64,000 nucleotides of DNA from Phycisphaerales bacterium (GCA_022446885.1 JAKVBU010000013.1:45848-109847), one strand, 5' to 3'; counted from the stretch's first letter, positions 8,607 to 17,718 are shown. Notes: generated from the letters alone by a model not told the origin. Program-made: numbers and translations.

Positions 8607-9663
8607 ACAGCCAACGCTCCTTGAGGTCCGGCTTGATGTGCACCGGCGCGATTCGGTAGGCCGTCTTTGCCTGTTCGCGAGCGATGGCATCATTGCCCTG
8701 TCGCACATTGACCAGCGCCATACGGCCTAATGCAACGGCTCTCGCCTCAGACGACTCGGCTGCATTGTGCGACTCCAGAGCCGCTTGGGCCGCCAGAGCG
8801 AGCATGCGTCGATCGTCGGGAATCAGCGGATCGTTGGCCAGCCGCTCAGCGAGCATGCCCAGAAAGTCGGGGTCGGTCGTGGAACGCTCCATGATCCACT
8901 GAGACACCTGCGATTGACCCAAAACAGGGTCATCCTGCTCAGTCAAAACGGACACGAGATAGTCGAGTTCCTCTTTGGCGAAGTACTTGGATCCACGCTC
9001 AACGAGCCTCCCGAGCACAAGCTTGTATTGAGTCCAGTCTCGGTTTCTGCGGTACTTCTCCATCTCGGCCCGGTAGGGCTCAGCGAAACGCTCCACGCTG
9101 ACCTCGTACCGGCCTGAGATGAGCTTGGCCACGATGTCGTTGAGTTCTTCATCCAGCGGAGAAGTGATCGCCTGGATCTTGCCTTCCTCGTTGACGACAA
9201 TCACGAGAAAGTAGGGCTCGGGCCGCTTGCGCATCCAAGTTCGACTGACATCGCGATCTTGGATCACGCTATTGGGGAACTTGACTCGTGGCCCCTGCCG
9301 AATCACGAAGGGCTCGACCGTGGGCACCTTCTCGGCGTTGTAGTCCTTTGGCGGTCGCTCAACACCAAATCCCAATATGCGTAGTCGGTTGGTGCCCCAC
9401 CGCTGCTGCAACTGACTCAGCAGCGGCATGGCAAGACGAGTTCCCGTGTACGAGGGTTCCCAGAAGAAGAGCACCTTGACGGTGGGCGCCTGCAGGTCTG
9501 GCTTCTCGCCGACCCAGACGCCCTCGGGCAAGGGAGGCGCTTGATTACCAACCGCTACTTCTTCGTTGTCACTGCCCCGACGCTGGAAGGCGTCAGCTGT
9601 CTCGACGGTGCCAAGGGTGCACAAAAGGACAATCAAGGCGACAGGAAATCTGGTCAGAACCAT
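8575..9663 (-). CDS. Exported thioredoxin-fold protein without active-site cysteines, TPR-like C-terminus
   Basis: 362 residues with an N-terminal signal peptide (about 1-25). Residues about 50-170 look like a TlpA/thioredoxin fold (VKVLFFWEPSYTGTRL at the position of the usual CxxC loop), but the cysteines are replaced. Redox activity is therefore unlikely. The C-terminal 150 residues are helical and TPR-like. A TATACT hexamer at 9692-9697 and GGAG about 9 bases before the ATG support this start. It is probably secreted or periplasmic. Function is unknown. Confidence 0.6.
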   Translation of the reverse strand: MVLTRFPVALIVLLCTLGTVETADAFQRRGSDNEEVAVGNQAPPLPEGVWVGEKPDLQAPTVKVLFFWEPSYTGTRLAMPLLSQLQQRWGTNRLRILGFGVERPPKDYNAEKVPTVEPFVIRQGPRVKFPNSVIQDRDVSRTWMRKRPEPYFLVIVVNEEGKIQAITSPLDEELNDIVAKLISGRYEVSVERFAEPYRAEMEKYRRNRDWTQYKLVLGRLVERGSKYFAKEELDYLVSVLTEQDDPVLGQSQVSQWIMERSTTDPDFLGMLAERLANDPLIPDDRRMLALAAQAALESHNAAESSEARAVALGRMALVNVRQGNDAIAREQAKTAYRIAPVHIKPDLKERWLYVKQHTEPGG

Positions 9664-9691
9664 CTCGAAGACTCCATCATCTGAACAGGCG

Positions 9692-9697
9692 AGTATA
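9692..9697 (-). promoter_or_regulatory. Possible -10 element (TATACT) of the thioredoxin-fold gene
   Basis: TATACT matches the sigma-70 -10 consensus at five of six bases and lies 28 bases before the ATG at 9663, with a GGAG ribosome binding site between. It suggests that this gene and rpe form a transcript separate from pgk. Confidence 0.4.
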
Positions 9698-9714
9698 GGC
9701 CCTGAGCGTGCCAC

Positions 9715-10935
9715 TCAGGCCTGATCCAGACAGGCAACAGCCTCGAAGGACGCCCCCTCGAGCATCTTCAGGCTCGCCCCACCGCCTGTTGAGACATGAG
9801 ACATGGATGCGGCCACGCCAGCCATCTCCACTGCTGCGGCAGTCTCGCCACCACCCACAATCGAAACGGCGTCACTGTTCTTGGTGGCCTGCGCCAAGGC
9901 TTGAGCCAACGCCCGAGTGCCAGTGTCCATCGGGGGCCGCTCAAAGACGCCCATCGGACCGTTCCACACGATGGTGCCCGCCTTCAGAACCACTGCCGCA
10001 AAGGCATCAATTGAGGCAGGGCCAATGTCCAGCCCCATTCGCCCCTCGGGAATCGCCCCTGTGAACGTCTCCACCTGATCCACGGCATCAAAGGACGGCG
10101 CCGTGCGGTGATCCACCGGCAGTTCGATGGTCGCTGCCTCGGGCGACTGGGCTGCATCGAGCAGCGCTGCGGCAGTATCCACCATGTCCCGCTCGACCAG
10201 ACTGTCGCCCACGTCCACCGAGCGAGCGGCCAAAAAGGTGTAGGCCATCGCGCCGCCCACGAGAATGGTGTCCACGCGTTCCATCAGGTGGCGAATGGCA
10301 CCGAGTTTGTCCGACACTTTTGCACCACCGAGCACCGCCACAAAGGGCCGCCGGGGAGACTCGATCGCTTCGCCCAGAAAGCGAAGTTCCTTTTCGAGCA
10401 GCAGGCCCGCAACGCAGGGGCGTGGAGCCATGGCGCGGGGCAGCGCCACCATCGATGCATCGTGGCGGTGGGCCGTGCCGAAGGCGTCATTCACGTAGGC
10501 ATCGCCGAGTCTGGCCAGATCCGCCGCGAAGGCCTCGTCAGCCCCCTTCTCGCCTGCTTCGAACCGGAGATTGTCCAGCAGCACCACATCACCAGGCGCC
10601 GCTGCCTCAATGGCTTGGGCCGCCTTTGGGCCTCGGCAGGCACCTTCGACAAAATGCACCTGCCCCGCATCACCCAGTTGGGCCTGCAACGAGTCAGCCA
10701 CGGGCGACAATGAGAGCCCTGGCTCTGGGCCCTGCCCCGCTGGACGCCCAAGATGGCTCATACACACCGCGATACCACCCTGACTTCGCACCGTCTCGAT
10801 CGTGGGCAGTGCCATGCGAATGCGACGGTCGTCCAGCACAGACCCGTCGGGCCGCAGCGGCACGTTGAAGTCGGCGCGAATCAGCACCGATTGTCCGGGT
10901 TCGACTTTCAAATCACCGACAGTCTTGACGCCCAT
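9715..10935 (-). CDS. pgk: Phosphoglycerate kinase
   Basis: 406 residues, normal size. The substrate motif RADFNVPL is at 20-27, a MSHLGRPAG motif follows, and the C-terminal nucleotide site has GPMGVFE and STGGGASLKMLEG. It makes ATP from 1,3-bisphosphoglycerate in glycolysis. I chose the ATG at 10935 because homology begins there; AGGAG lies about 13 bases upstream, and a GTG 12 bases further upstream is an alternative. It is transcribed divergently from miaA. Confidence 0.96.
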   Translation of the reverse strand: MGVKTVGDLKVEPGQSVLIRADFNVPLRPDGSVLDDRRIRMALPTIETVRSQGGIAVCMSHLGRPAGQGPEPGLSLSPVADSLQAQLGDAGQVHFVEGACRGPKAAQAIEAAAPGDVVLLDNLRFEAGEKGADEAFAADLARLGDAYVNDAFGTAHRHDASMVALPRAMAPRPCVAGLLLEKELRFLGEAIESPRRPFVAVLGGAKVSDKLGAIRHLMERVDTILVGGAMAYTFLAARSVDVGDSLVERDMVDTAAALLDAAQSPEAATIELPVDHRTAPSFDAVDQVETFTGAIPEGRMGLDIGPASIDAFAAVVLKAGTIVWNGPMGVFERPPMDTGTRALAQALAQATKNSDAVSIVGGGETAAAVEMAGVAASMSHVSTGGGASLKMLEGASFEAVACLDQA

Positions 10936-10993
10936 GCCCTTGGACACTCCTACCTCGGATAGTGGCCCGAGTCGCGTACGGTAGCGTCCAGCC

Positions 10994-11944
10994 ATGTCGC
11001 AGACGAACCCACAACGACCTGTGATCGTGATTGTCGGCCCGACAGCCGGTGGCAAGACACATCTCGCTGTTTCGATCGCTCGAGGGCTCGGCGTTCCCGG
11101 CGAGTGCATCAATGCCGATTCGATGCAGATCTATCGCGGCATGGACATCGGCACGGCCAAGCCGACCATGGAGGAGCGTTGTGGAGTCCCACATCACCTG
11201 CTCGACGTGGCGGACCCGGACACACCATTCACGCTGGAAGACTGGCATCGGCAAGCCGAAGAGGCGATTGCAGATGTTCGATCGCGGGGCGCATGGCCGA
11301 TTGTGGTGGGCGGGTCGAATCTGTATGTGCAGGCCCTGCTGTTCGGGTTGCTCCAAGGCCCTCCGGCAGACCTGGGCCTGCGGGCCCAACTCGACGCCCT
11401 CGACGACGACACGCTACGTACTCGACTTGAAGCGGCCGACCCTCAAGCGGCCCAACGCATTCACCGAGCAGATCGCCGCCGCACGATCAGAGCGCTGGAG
11501 GTAGCTGCCTCAGGAACCACGATCTCGAGCCTCCAGACACAGTGGAACGCCGAGCCCCGTTCAGACGCCCTGCTGGTGGGGCTGGAGTGGCCCACCGAGG
11601 CGATCAACAGTCGAATCAACCAGCGAGTCAAAGCCATGGCTCAAGCGGGGCTTGCTCAGGAGGTGCGTCGCCTGGCCCCTCGCCTTGGGCCACAGGCTCG
11701 TGAGGCCTTGGGCTATCGGCAACTGCTCGACAATGATGACCTCGACGAGGCGTTGGAGCAGGTCAAGATTCGCACCCGTCGCTTTGCCAAGCAGCAACGC
11801 ACCTGGCTGCGCCGATTCAGGGCGATTCCCAGGTCCCTGTGGCTGAGTGCGGCCGATCTAGAGCCACAATCCCTTGCAGACAAGGCAATTGCGTGGATTC
11901 TGCAGGAATCCCCCCTGGGGGCCGATTCTAGAGGGTCGGCTTGA
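10994..11944 (+). CDS. miaA: tRNA dimethylallyltransferase
   Basis: 316 residues. The P-loop GPTAGGKT is at 15-22, the catalytic-region ADSMQIY at 41-47, and the DMAPP/tRNA-channel motif appears as GGSNLYVQAL, where GGT is more usual. MiaA prenylates A37 of tRNAs that read UNN codons, using DMAPP from the MEP pathway, whose ispG and dxs are also in this window. It is divergent from pgk. A small hairpin overlaps its stop codon. Confidence 0.96.
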   Translation: MSQTNPQRPVIVIVGPTAGGKTHLAVSIARGLGVPGECINADSMQIYRGMDIGTAKPTMEERCGVPHHLLDVADPDTPFTLEDWHRQAEEAIADVRSRGAWPIVVGGSNLYVQALLFGLLQGPPADLGLRAQLDALDDDTLRTRLEAADPQAAQRIHRADRRRTIRALEVAASGTTISSLQTQWNAEPRSDALLVGLEWPTEAINSRINQRVKAMAQAGLAQEVRRLAPRLGPQAREALGYRQLLDNDDLDEALEQVKIRTRRFAKQQRTWLRRFRAIPRSLWLSAADLEPQSLADKAIAWILQESPLGADSRGSA

Positions 11945-11970
11945 CAAGCCCCCCTTGGGCTTTCTAAGAA
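11941..11970 (+). promoter_or_regulatory. topA: Candidate topA promoter overlapping a miaA terminator-like hairpin
   Basis: A perfect TTGACA (11941-11946) is followed after 18 bases by TAAGAA (11965-11970), 17 bases before the topA ATG. The spacer forms a hairpin, AAGCCC/GGGCTT (11946-11951 and 11957-11962) with a 5-base loop and TTTCT after it. This could end miaA transcripts while topA transcription starts in the same place. Confidence 0.4.
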
Positions 11971-11986
11971 TCCCGCCTGAGCAACC

Positions 11987-14578
11987 ATGTCCACCAATCT
12001 TGTCATCGTGGAATCGCCCGCCAAGGCCAAGACCATCGAGCGCTATCTCGGCGACGGATGGGTCGTGAAGGCCTCGGTCGGCCATATTCGTGATCTGCCC
12101 AAGCGAGAGAAGGGCAATCCCGTACCCGGCGTTGATGTCGCAAACGACTTTCACGCCTCCTATCAGGTGTCGGCGGATTCAAAGAAGGTCGTCACGGAGC
12201 TCAAGAAGCTCGCCAAGAAGACAGAAGAGATCTGGTTCGCGACGGACCTCGATCGAGAAGGCGAGGCAATCGCCTGGCATCTGGCAGAAGAACTCAAGGT
12301 GGACCCCGCAAACGCCAAGCGGGTCACGTTCAACGCGATCACCAAACAGGCCATCGCCGAGGCATTCGCCAGCCCACGCCCGATCGACATGGACTATGTC
12401 AATGCGCAGCAGACCCGCCGCATTCTCGATCGAATCGTCGGCTATCAGGTGTCACCGCTTCTTTGGCGGAGAGTTGCACCGGGCTTGAGCGCCGGACGTG
12501 TGCAGTCAGTCGCTGTGCGGCTGGTCGTTGAACGCGAGCGCGAGATTCGAGCACACATCCCCGACGAGTCATGGCGGGTGATCGGACGGTTCCTCCCTGA
12601 AGACGCCGACATTGACGCAATTCAATCTCAGTGGAAGGCATTCATTGAGTCGCATGCGCCCGACGGACCCACCCGCAAAGACCGATTCAACTGGATGGCC
12701 GACAAAGGTGCGTTGGGCTCTTTGCTGGCTGCACTGCCCGAAGCAAGCGCCTCCATGGACCTGCCCGCCGAGGGATGGGCGATCGACGCCCCGGAGGAAG
12801 CCGCCCATCGGCAACACCTGCTCGACATGGGGTCGGCGATGGGTCTGACCGATCCGGTGCTTCACATGGAAGACGACCCGGACGGCAAGGGGCCGGCTCG
12901 GCGCAAACTCAAACTGGAAGGCACGCTTGATCCGGATGCCCGGTACACAGTGGCGTCGATCAAGCAGAAGCAGTCAAGATCGAGACCGCATGCCCCGTTC
13001 ATCACGAGCAGTCTGCAGGCGTCTGCGGCCAACGTGCTCGGGTACACAGCCAAGCGCACGATGGGCGCCGCCCAGAAGCTCTATCAGGGCCTGGAGATTC
13101 GCGGCGAGGGTCAGGTTGCGTTGATCACCTACATGCGGACAGACTCCACGCACCTGTCTCCCGATGCGTTGACAATGGCTCGTGGCTACATTTCCGAGCG
13201 TCATGGCGAGGCGTATCTGCCCGAGAAGCCGATCGTCTACACATCAGCGAACAAGGATGCACAAGAGGCGCACGAGGCCATTCGTCCCACTGACGTCACT
13301 CGACACCCTGATGATCTGCCTGCATCGGTCGACGAAGATCTACGGCGGCTCTATCGCCTGATCTGGAATCGATTCGTGTCCAGCCAGATGACGCCAGCCG
13401 TCTGGGATCGCACAGAAATCACCTTGGAGCGAAGTGACACAAGCACAGGAGCTTCCTTCCGCTCTACGGGCCGTGTACTTCGCTTCGATGGGTTCTATCG
13501 AGTCGCTGGCATACCTTCGACCGACTCGGAACAGACGCTTCCGCCGCTGAAGGAAGGCGACATTGTCCGCCCGTTCAGCATCGAACCTGAACAGAAGTTC
13601 AGCCCGCCGCCGGCGCGATACACCGAAGCGAGCCTCGTCAAGAACCTCGAGAAGGAGGGAATCGGCCGCCCGTCCACCTACGCATCGATCATCGACACCA
13701 TTCAGCGACGACGCTACGTGGAGAAGATGGAGCGCAACTTCCGCGCCACCTACATGGGCGAGAAAGTGACCGATCGCCTGCTGGAGGCGTTCCCCAAACT
13801 CATGGATCTGGGCTACACCCGTTACATGGAGGGAGAACTCGACCGAATCGCCGATGGGGAACTCGACTGGGTCGCCGAACTCAAGGCCTTCTACGGCGAC
13901 TTCACAGAGGCCTTGGAGCACGCCGAAGAGAACATGACGCATGCCAAGGCGGAGACCGAGCCCGCCGATTGGAAGTGCCCCGAGTGTGGAGCGCGTACGG
14001 CCTACAGACTGGGCCGCCGCGGTCGATTCCTCACGTGCAGCGCTTATCCCGACTGCACATTCGGTTGCAGCGTAGACCGCGATGGCTTGCCGCAGTTGGT
14101 GCAGAGTGTGGACATCAAGCACCCCACGACTGGTGAGACGATGGTGCTGCGAAATGGACGATTCGGCCCATTCATCGCTGCCGCGGACTACAGCAAGGGT
14201 GATCTCGTCCTGAACATGGACAAGAAGACCGGCGGCCTCAAGTTCCCCGCAACACCACCGCTCACGACTGAACTCACCTGTGACAAGTGCGACAGCCCGC
14301 TGAATCTGCGAAACGGAAAACGTGGCCCCTGGCTGGGATGTTCGAAGTTCCCCAAGTGCCGCGGGCGAGGCAAGTGGTCGACGCTTGACGAAGAAGTGCA
14401 GGCCACCCTGGAGAAGGCGTTGGCCCAGCAGGAGAAAGACCATCCCCCGCCGGTGCTGATGCGGACGGATGGCAAGACACCCGTCGTCGAAGGTGAGTCG
14501 CTGCAGAGTCTGATGCTCCCAGGAAGCGAACAAGAGTTGGAACTGCATCCTGAGGCATTGGCTGAGAAGCAGGTCTGA
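11987..14578 (+). CDS. topA: DNA topoisomerase I
   Basis: 863 residues. The TOPRIM domain carries Glu9 (IVESPAKAKTIE) and D87/D89/E91 (TDLDREGE). The active-site Tyr is Y382 (ITYMRTDS), and the domain-closing motif GIGRPSTYASII is present. Two C-terminal four-Cys zinc ribbons lie at about 663-690 and 762-790. Topo I relaxes negative supercoils through a 5'-phosphotyrosine link. Residues about 205-318 are longer than in common bacterial TopA and hold an acidic insertion between strand-passage segments. It has its own promoter candidate. Confidence 0.97.
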   Translation: MSTNLVIVESPAKAKTIERYLGDGWVVKASVGHIRDLPKREKGNPVPGVDVANDFHASYQVSADSKKVVTELKKLAKKTEEIWFATDLDREGEAIAWHLAEELKVDPANAKRVTFNAITKQAIAEAFASPRPIDMDYVNAQQTRRILDRIVGYQVSPLLWRRVAPGLSAGRVQSVAVRLVVEREREIRAHIPDESWRVIGRFLPEDADIDAIQSQWKAFIESHAPDGPTRKDRFNWMADKGALGSLLAALPEASASMDLPAEGWAIDAPEEAAHRQHLLDMGSAMGLTDPVLHMEDDPDGKGPARRKLKLEGTLDPDARYTVASIKQKQSRSRPHAPFITSSLQASAANVLGYTAKRTMGAAQKLYQGLEIRGEGQVALITYMRTDSTHLSPDALTMARGYISERHGEAYLPEKPIVYTSANKDAQEAHEAIRPTDVTRHPDDLPASVDEDLRRLYRLIWNRFVSSQMTPAVWDRTEITLERSDTSTGASFRSTGRVLRFDGFYRVAGIPSTDSEQTLPPLKEGDIVRPFSIEPEQKFSPPPARYTEASLVKNLEKEGIGRPSTYASIIDTIQRRRYVEKMERNFRATYMGEKVTDRLLEAFPKLMDLGYTRYMEGELDRIADGELDWVAELKAFYGDFTEALEHAEENMTHAKAETEPADWKCPECGARTAYRLGRRGRFLTCSAYPDCTFGCSVDRDGLPQLVQSVDIKHPTTGETMVLRNGRFGPFIAAADYSKGDLVLNMDKKTGGLKFPATPPLTTELTCDKCDSPLNLRNGKRGPWLGCSKFPKCRGRGKWSTLDEEVQATLEKALAQQEKDHPPPVLMRTDGKTPVVEGESLQSLMLPGSEQELELHPEALAEKQV

Positions 14579-14604
14579 CCCGGGCCGAAACGACCCATCG
14601 GGTC

Positions 14605-14610
14605 TACCAT
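14605..14610 (+). promoter_or_regulatory. ispG: TACCAT -10-like hexamer 6 bases before ispG ATG
   Basis: TACCAT is followed by six bases and the ATG, with no ribosome binding site. If it is a -10 element, transcription would start at or near the A of the ATG, giving a leaderless mRNA. The same arrangement occurs before purD and the RNase HII-like gene. Confidence 0.4.
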
Positions 14611-14616
14611 GTCCTG

Positions 14617-15876
14617 ATGCCGCAGCGCAGATCAACCCGCCAGGTGACCGTCGGCGACGAGCGAACCGGATTGGTGCGCATCGGCGGCGACGCGCCGGTC
14701 TCGGTGCAAACCATGACCGCCGGATACACCCACGACATCGACGCCTGCGTCCGCGAGATCAACTCGATGGCCGAGGCCGGAGCAGACATCGTCCGCGTTG
14801 CGGTGCCCGAGCGTAAAGACACGGAGGCCCTCCCGGAGATCCTCGCCCAAACGAGCGTGCCGATCGTGGCCGACGTTCACTTCCACTTCAAACGAGCATT
14901 GGAAGCCGTCGAGGCAGGCATACACAAGATCCGCCTCAATCCAGGCAACATCAGCGACCGGGATCAGGTCAATTCGGTGATTGACGCCTGTCGGGAACGG
15001 CGCATTCCGATTCGAGTCGGCGTCAATGAAGGATCGATCATCGAACGAAAGGACAAGCAGGCGCGGGCTCAGGAGTTGGGCAAGTTCTTCGCCGACCGCA
15101 AGGGCGGACATCTGATCGCCTTGATGATCGCCAAGCTCGAAGAGTATCTGGACATCTTCGACGCCCGTGATTTTCACGATGTCATCATCAGTGCCAAGTC
15201 GATGGACCCTGCCCTCGTGATCGATGTGTACACGGAGATCGCCGATCGCTTCGACTACCCGCTGCATCTGGGTGTAACGCACGCCGGCCCACGGGAAACC
15301 GGCACCATCCGCAGCGTGGTCGCGCTGGGCGCACTGCTCTCCTCGGGCATCGGCGACACTGTCCGGCTGTCTTACGCCAGTGACCCGATCTACGAAGTCG
15401 AAGACGGCATTGAAATGCTCTGTTGTCTGGGGCTGCGAGAGCGCCGCGGCGTGGAGTTGATCGCCTGCCCGACCTGTGGCCGCATTCAAGTCGATCTGTT
15501 CAAACTGGTGCAGGAGGTGCGCACAACGCTCGCCGAGAAGATTGATCTGCCCATCAAGGTCGCGGTCATGGGGTGCGTCGTCAACGGCCCGGGAGAGGCC
15601 GAAGGCGCAGACGTGGCCGTGTTCGCAGGCGACCGCCGGGGCATCATCTATGTGCAGGGCCAGCGCGTCGCCAACGTCAAAGAGGAGGAGATCCTCGAGC
15701 GGCTCCTGTCGGAGTGCCTTGCGTTTCAAGACCGCGTCAAAGCCGGCGACGCCAAACTGGGCGAGAAGAACGTGGAGATCGTGCCGCCGGATCCCATCGG
15801 TGATCTGGGCAGCGGCATCGAGAAGATTCAGGCTGGACAGGTGGAACAGATCACCGTCTCGGCGCCCCGCCGCTGA
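14617..15876 (+). CDS. ispG: 4-hydroxy-3-methylbut-2-en-1-yl diphosphate synthase (flavodoxin)
   Basis: 419 residues. The N-terminal TIM barrel is followed by the Fe-S domain, whose ligands are visible: CPTCGR (Cys at about 284 and 287) and GCVVNGPGEAEG (Cys about 319, Glu about 325). The enzyme makes HMBPP in the MEP isoprenoid pathway, using a 4Fe-4S cluster. Length fits the common bacterial form without the plant or Chlamydia insertion. It is 38 bases after topA and convergent with the TraB-like gene. Confidence 0.97.
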   Translation: MPQRRSTRQVTVGDERTGLVRIGGDAPVSVQTMTAGYTHDIDACVREINSMAEAGADIVRVAVPERKDTEALPEILAQTSVPIVADVHFHFKRALEAVEAGIHKIRLNPGNISDRDQVNSVIDACRERRIPIRVGVNEGSIIERKDKQARAQELGKFFADRKGGHLIALMIAKLEEYLDIFDARDFHDVIISAKSMDPALVIDVYTEIADRFDYPLHLGVTHAGPRETGTIRSVVALGALLSSGIGDTVRLSYASDPIYEVEDGIEMLCCLGLRERRGVELIACPTCGRIQVDLFKLVQEVRTTLAEKIDLPIKVAVMGCVVNGPGEAEGADVAVFAGDRRGIIYVQGQRVANVKEEEILERLLSECLAFQDRVKAGDAKLGEKNVEIVPPDPIGDLGSGIEKIQAGQVEQITVSAPRR

Positions 15877-15885
15877 GGCTCAAAC

Positions 15886-17070
15886 TCACTGCCCACCGAA
15901 CATTGAGCCGGCCATCTTTGACCACTCTCGCATGGCATCAACGTCGTCCGCCGTCAGATTGGACGCGTCCAAATCAACTGAGATCGCCGCCAGCCATCGA
16001 GTGTCGATGGGCGTCCAACCCTTCTGCTGCAGGGCTTCATCGATGCCCTTCATGTGGGCGGCGCCGTAGATGAGGCCGATGGTCTCATCGCCGGCCCTGG
16101 CGGCAGCCTGACGCATGACTTCTTCAACTGCGGCGTCATTGCGGTCATGCAAAATGACTTGTTCAAGCTGTTCGCCGTAGAGCGAGACGCCTTCTTCAAC
16201 CAGCTTGCGATTTGACAGCATCTCGATCATCAGCAGTCGCAGCCCATCAATGGCACGGCCGCCCGAGAAGGCGTCGATCGACGGCAACATGCGAACCAGT
16301 CCCATGGCCATCTGCCCCGACAGGCTAGACCCCGTCAGAAGCCCGCCGAGTTCGATCGTGCCACCGCCACCACTGAGCCGCCTTGACACTTCCTCGGCGC
16401 TCATGTCGCCCAGCACCCAATGCGGTTGCTCATAGGGCAGTTGCGACAGTTGAAATCGAAGGCGAAGCGCCTCGGCCAACTCAGCCTGCAGTGATTGGGC
16501 CGGCCCAGCATCTACAGGCACTGACACCTCGATGTCGCTCGCCCAGTCACGCCCACCCAATGCGCCGTCGGCGCCGAGGCTGCGCAGCCGCGTACCCGAG
16601 GCATCGGTGATGATCTCTACCGAATTGCCCCACCCATCGTTCTGGAGGGCGCCTGCGATGTTGGCCAGTACGCGGTGTCGGCTCACGAGCGCATCAGCCA
16701 TCGCCTTCATGTCCGCTGGAGGGTCATCCAACTCCCCCATCGCGTCGGCAAGGAACCGCAAAGAAGCCTCGGTGGATCGAGCCCGCGCCTCATTGTCGAG
16801 GCCACCAGGCGGACGGGCCCCTTCGGAGAGCACCGCTTCGTATACCACGACATCCGCCTCACTCAACAGATCTTCGATGTCGTCGTAGTAAGCCTCGTCG
16901 CCAAGATGGGCCACCCCCACAATCAACAGTGACGGGCCTTCGGGGTGCACATATCGTCGTGCAGCGGTGTGCAGCGACTGCAGGGATTCTCCTCGGGTCG
17001 CCCCGAGCCAAACCAAAGGCTCCGGGGCCGAGGCTGCCACCAACAATGCGGTCAGAGCGATAGCGTTCAT
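15886..17070 (-). CDS. TraB/GumN-like putative metal-dependent hydrolase
   Basis: 394 residues. Family-type motifs appear at both ends: VGVAHLGD (His about 55) near the N-terminus with a following YEAV Glu (about 78), and IYGAAHMKG (His about 339) near the C-terminus. These resemble the paired GxxH motifs of the TraB/TIKI/GumN fold, proposed to be metallohydrolases. A weak N-terminal signal (about 1-14) suggests export. The start overlaps the stop of the ExbB/MotA-type gene (ATGA), so the two are co-translated. The substrate is unknown. Confidence 0.7.
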   Translation of the reverse strand: MNAIALTALLVAASAPEPLVWLGATRGESLQSLHTAARRYVHPEGPSLLIVGVAHLGDEAYYDDIEDLLSEADVVVYEAVLSEGARPPGGLDNEARARSTEASLRFLADAMGELDDPPADMKAMADALVSRHRVLANIAGALQNDGWGNSVEIITDASGTRLRSLGADGALGGRDWASDIEVSVPVDAGPAQSLQAELAEALRLRFQLSQLPYEQPHWVLGDMSAEEVSRRLSGGGGTIELGGLLTGSSLSGQMAMGLVRMLPSIDAFSGGRAIDGLRLLMIEMLSNRKLVEEGVSLYGEQLEQVILHDRNDAAVEEVMRQAAARAGDETIGLIYGAAHMKGIDEALQQKGWTPIDTRWLAAISVDLDASNLTADDVDAMREWSKMAGSMFGGQ

Positions 17071-17699
17071 TGTGACGACTCCTCGTTCGACGCCGCCATG
17101 CCTTCTTGTGCTGCAGCGACCATCGCCTCAATTCGACCCAAGGCATGGCCCACCTGCCCTCGAAACGCCATGTAGGGGAACAGCGTCACCAAGGCCACCA
17201 CAAGGCCGAAGGCTGTCGTGAGCAGTGCTGCGGCGATGCCGCCGGCTACTGCAGTGGGATCGGTGAGCGTGGACTTGCTCCCGAGCAACTCAAAGCTCTG
17301 AATGATGCCCAGCACCGTGCCCAGAATGCCCAGCAGCGGCGCTGCCGTGATGATCGTGCTTAGTGACACCATGTATCGATCGAGGCGACCGCGTTCATCT
17401 TCCACAGCCTCAGCAGCGACCGCATCGGTGACGCCCTCGAAGAACAGGCGTCTTGCCAGTCGGCCGTAGGGCGTCGTGTCCCCTTCGATGAGCTCGGCCA
17501 CCGTATCGCGATTCCCATCACGCAGCGCCCTGTTGAGTCGGGCGATTCTTCGCAGACTCGCGCGACCATTCACCGACACCCAGAACACAGTACGCTCGAT
17601 CACCAGCGTGACACTCGCGATCGACAACAACACCAGGGGATACATGACGTATCCACCTCGCGAGAACAACGCACCCAACTCATTGAACAGCTCAGCCAT
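17067..17699 (-). CDS. MotA/TolQ/ExbB-type proton channel protein
   Basis: 210 residues with three membrane segments (about 18-38, 113-135, 155-178). The family signature is clear: APLLGILGTVLG (120-131) and GIAAALLTTAFGLVVAL (154-170). Such proteins form the pentameric stator of proton-driven TonB/Tol systems with an ExbD/TolR partner. No ExbD/TolR gene is next to it here; a TraB-like gene is. The ATG at 17699 follows TACCAT by 9 bases. Confidence 0.88.
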   Translation of the reverse strand: MAELFNELGALFSRGGYVMYPLVLLSIASVTLVIERTVFWVSVNGRASLRRIARLNRALRDGNRDTVAELIEGDTTPYGRLARRLFFEGVTDAVAAEAVEDERGRLDRYMVSLSTIITAAPLLGILGTVLGIIQSFELLGSKSTLTDPTAVAGGIAAALLTTAFGLVVALVTLFPYMAFRGQVGHALGRIEAMVAAAQEGMAASNEESSQ

Positions 17700-17708
17700 G
17701 GAGCCTGC

Positions 17709-17718
17709 ATGGTACGGT
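17709..17718. promoter_or_regulatory. Overlapping divergent -10-like hexamers (ExbB-type gene / prenyl synthase)
   Basis: Reading minus, TACCAT (17714-17709) lies 9 bases before the ATG of the ExbB/MotA-type gene. Reading plus, TACGGT (17713-17718) lies 20 bases before the ATG of the prenyl synthase gene. The two hexamers overlap by two bases, so the two promoters would compete if both are real. Confidence 0.3.

Noticed and set aside
13340..14635. Long open frame on the minus strand (about 430 codons)
   Set aside because: Antisense to topA, which has clear catalytic and zinc motifs.
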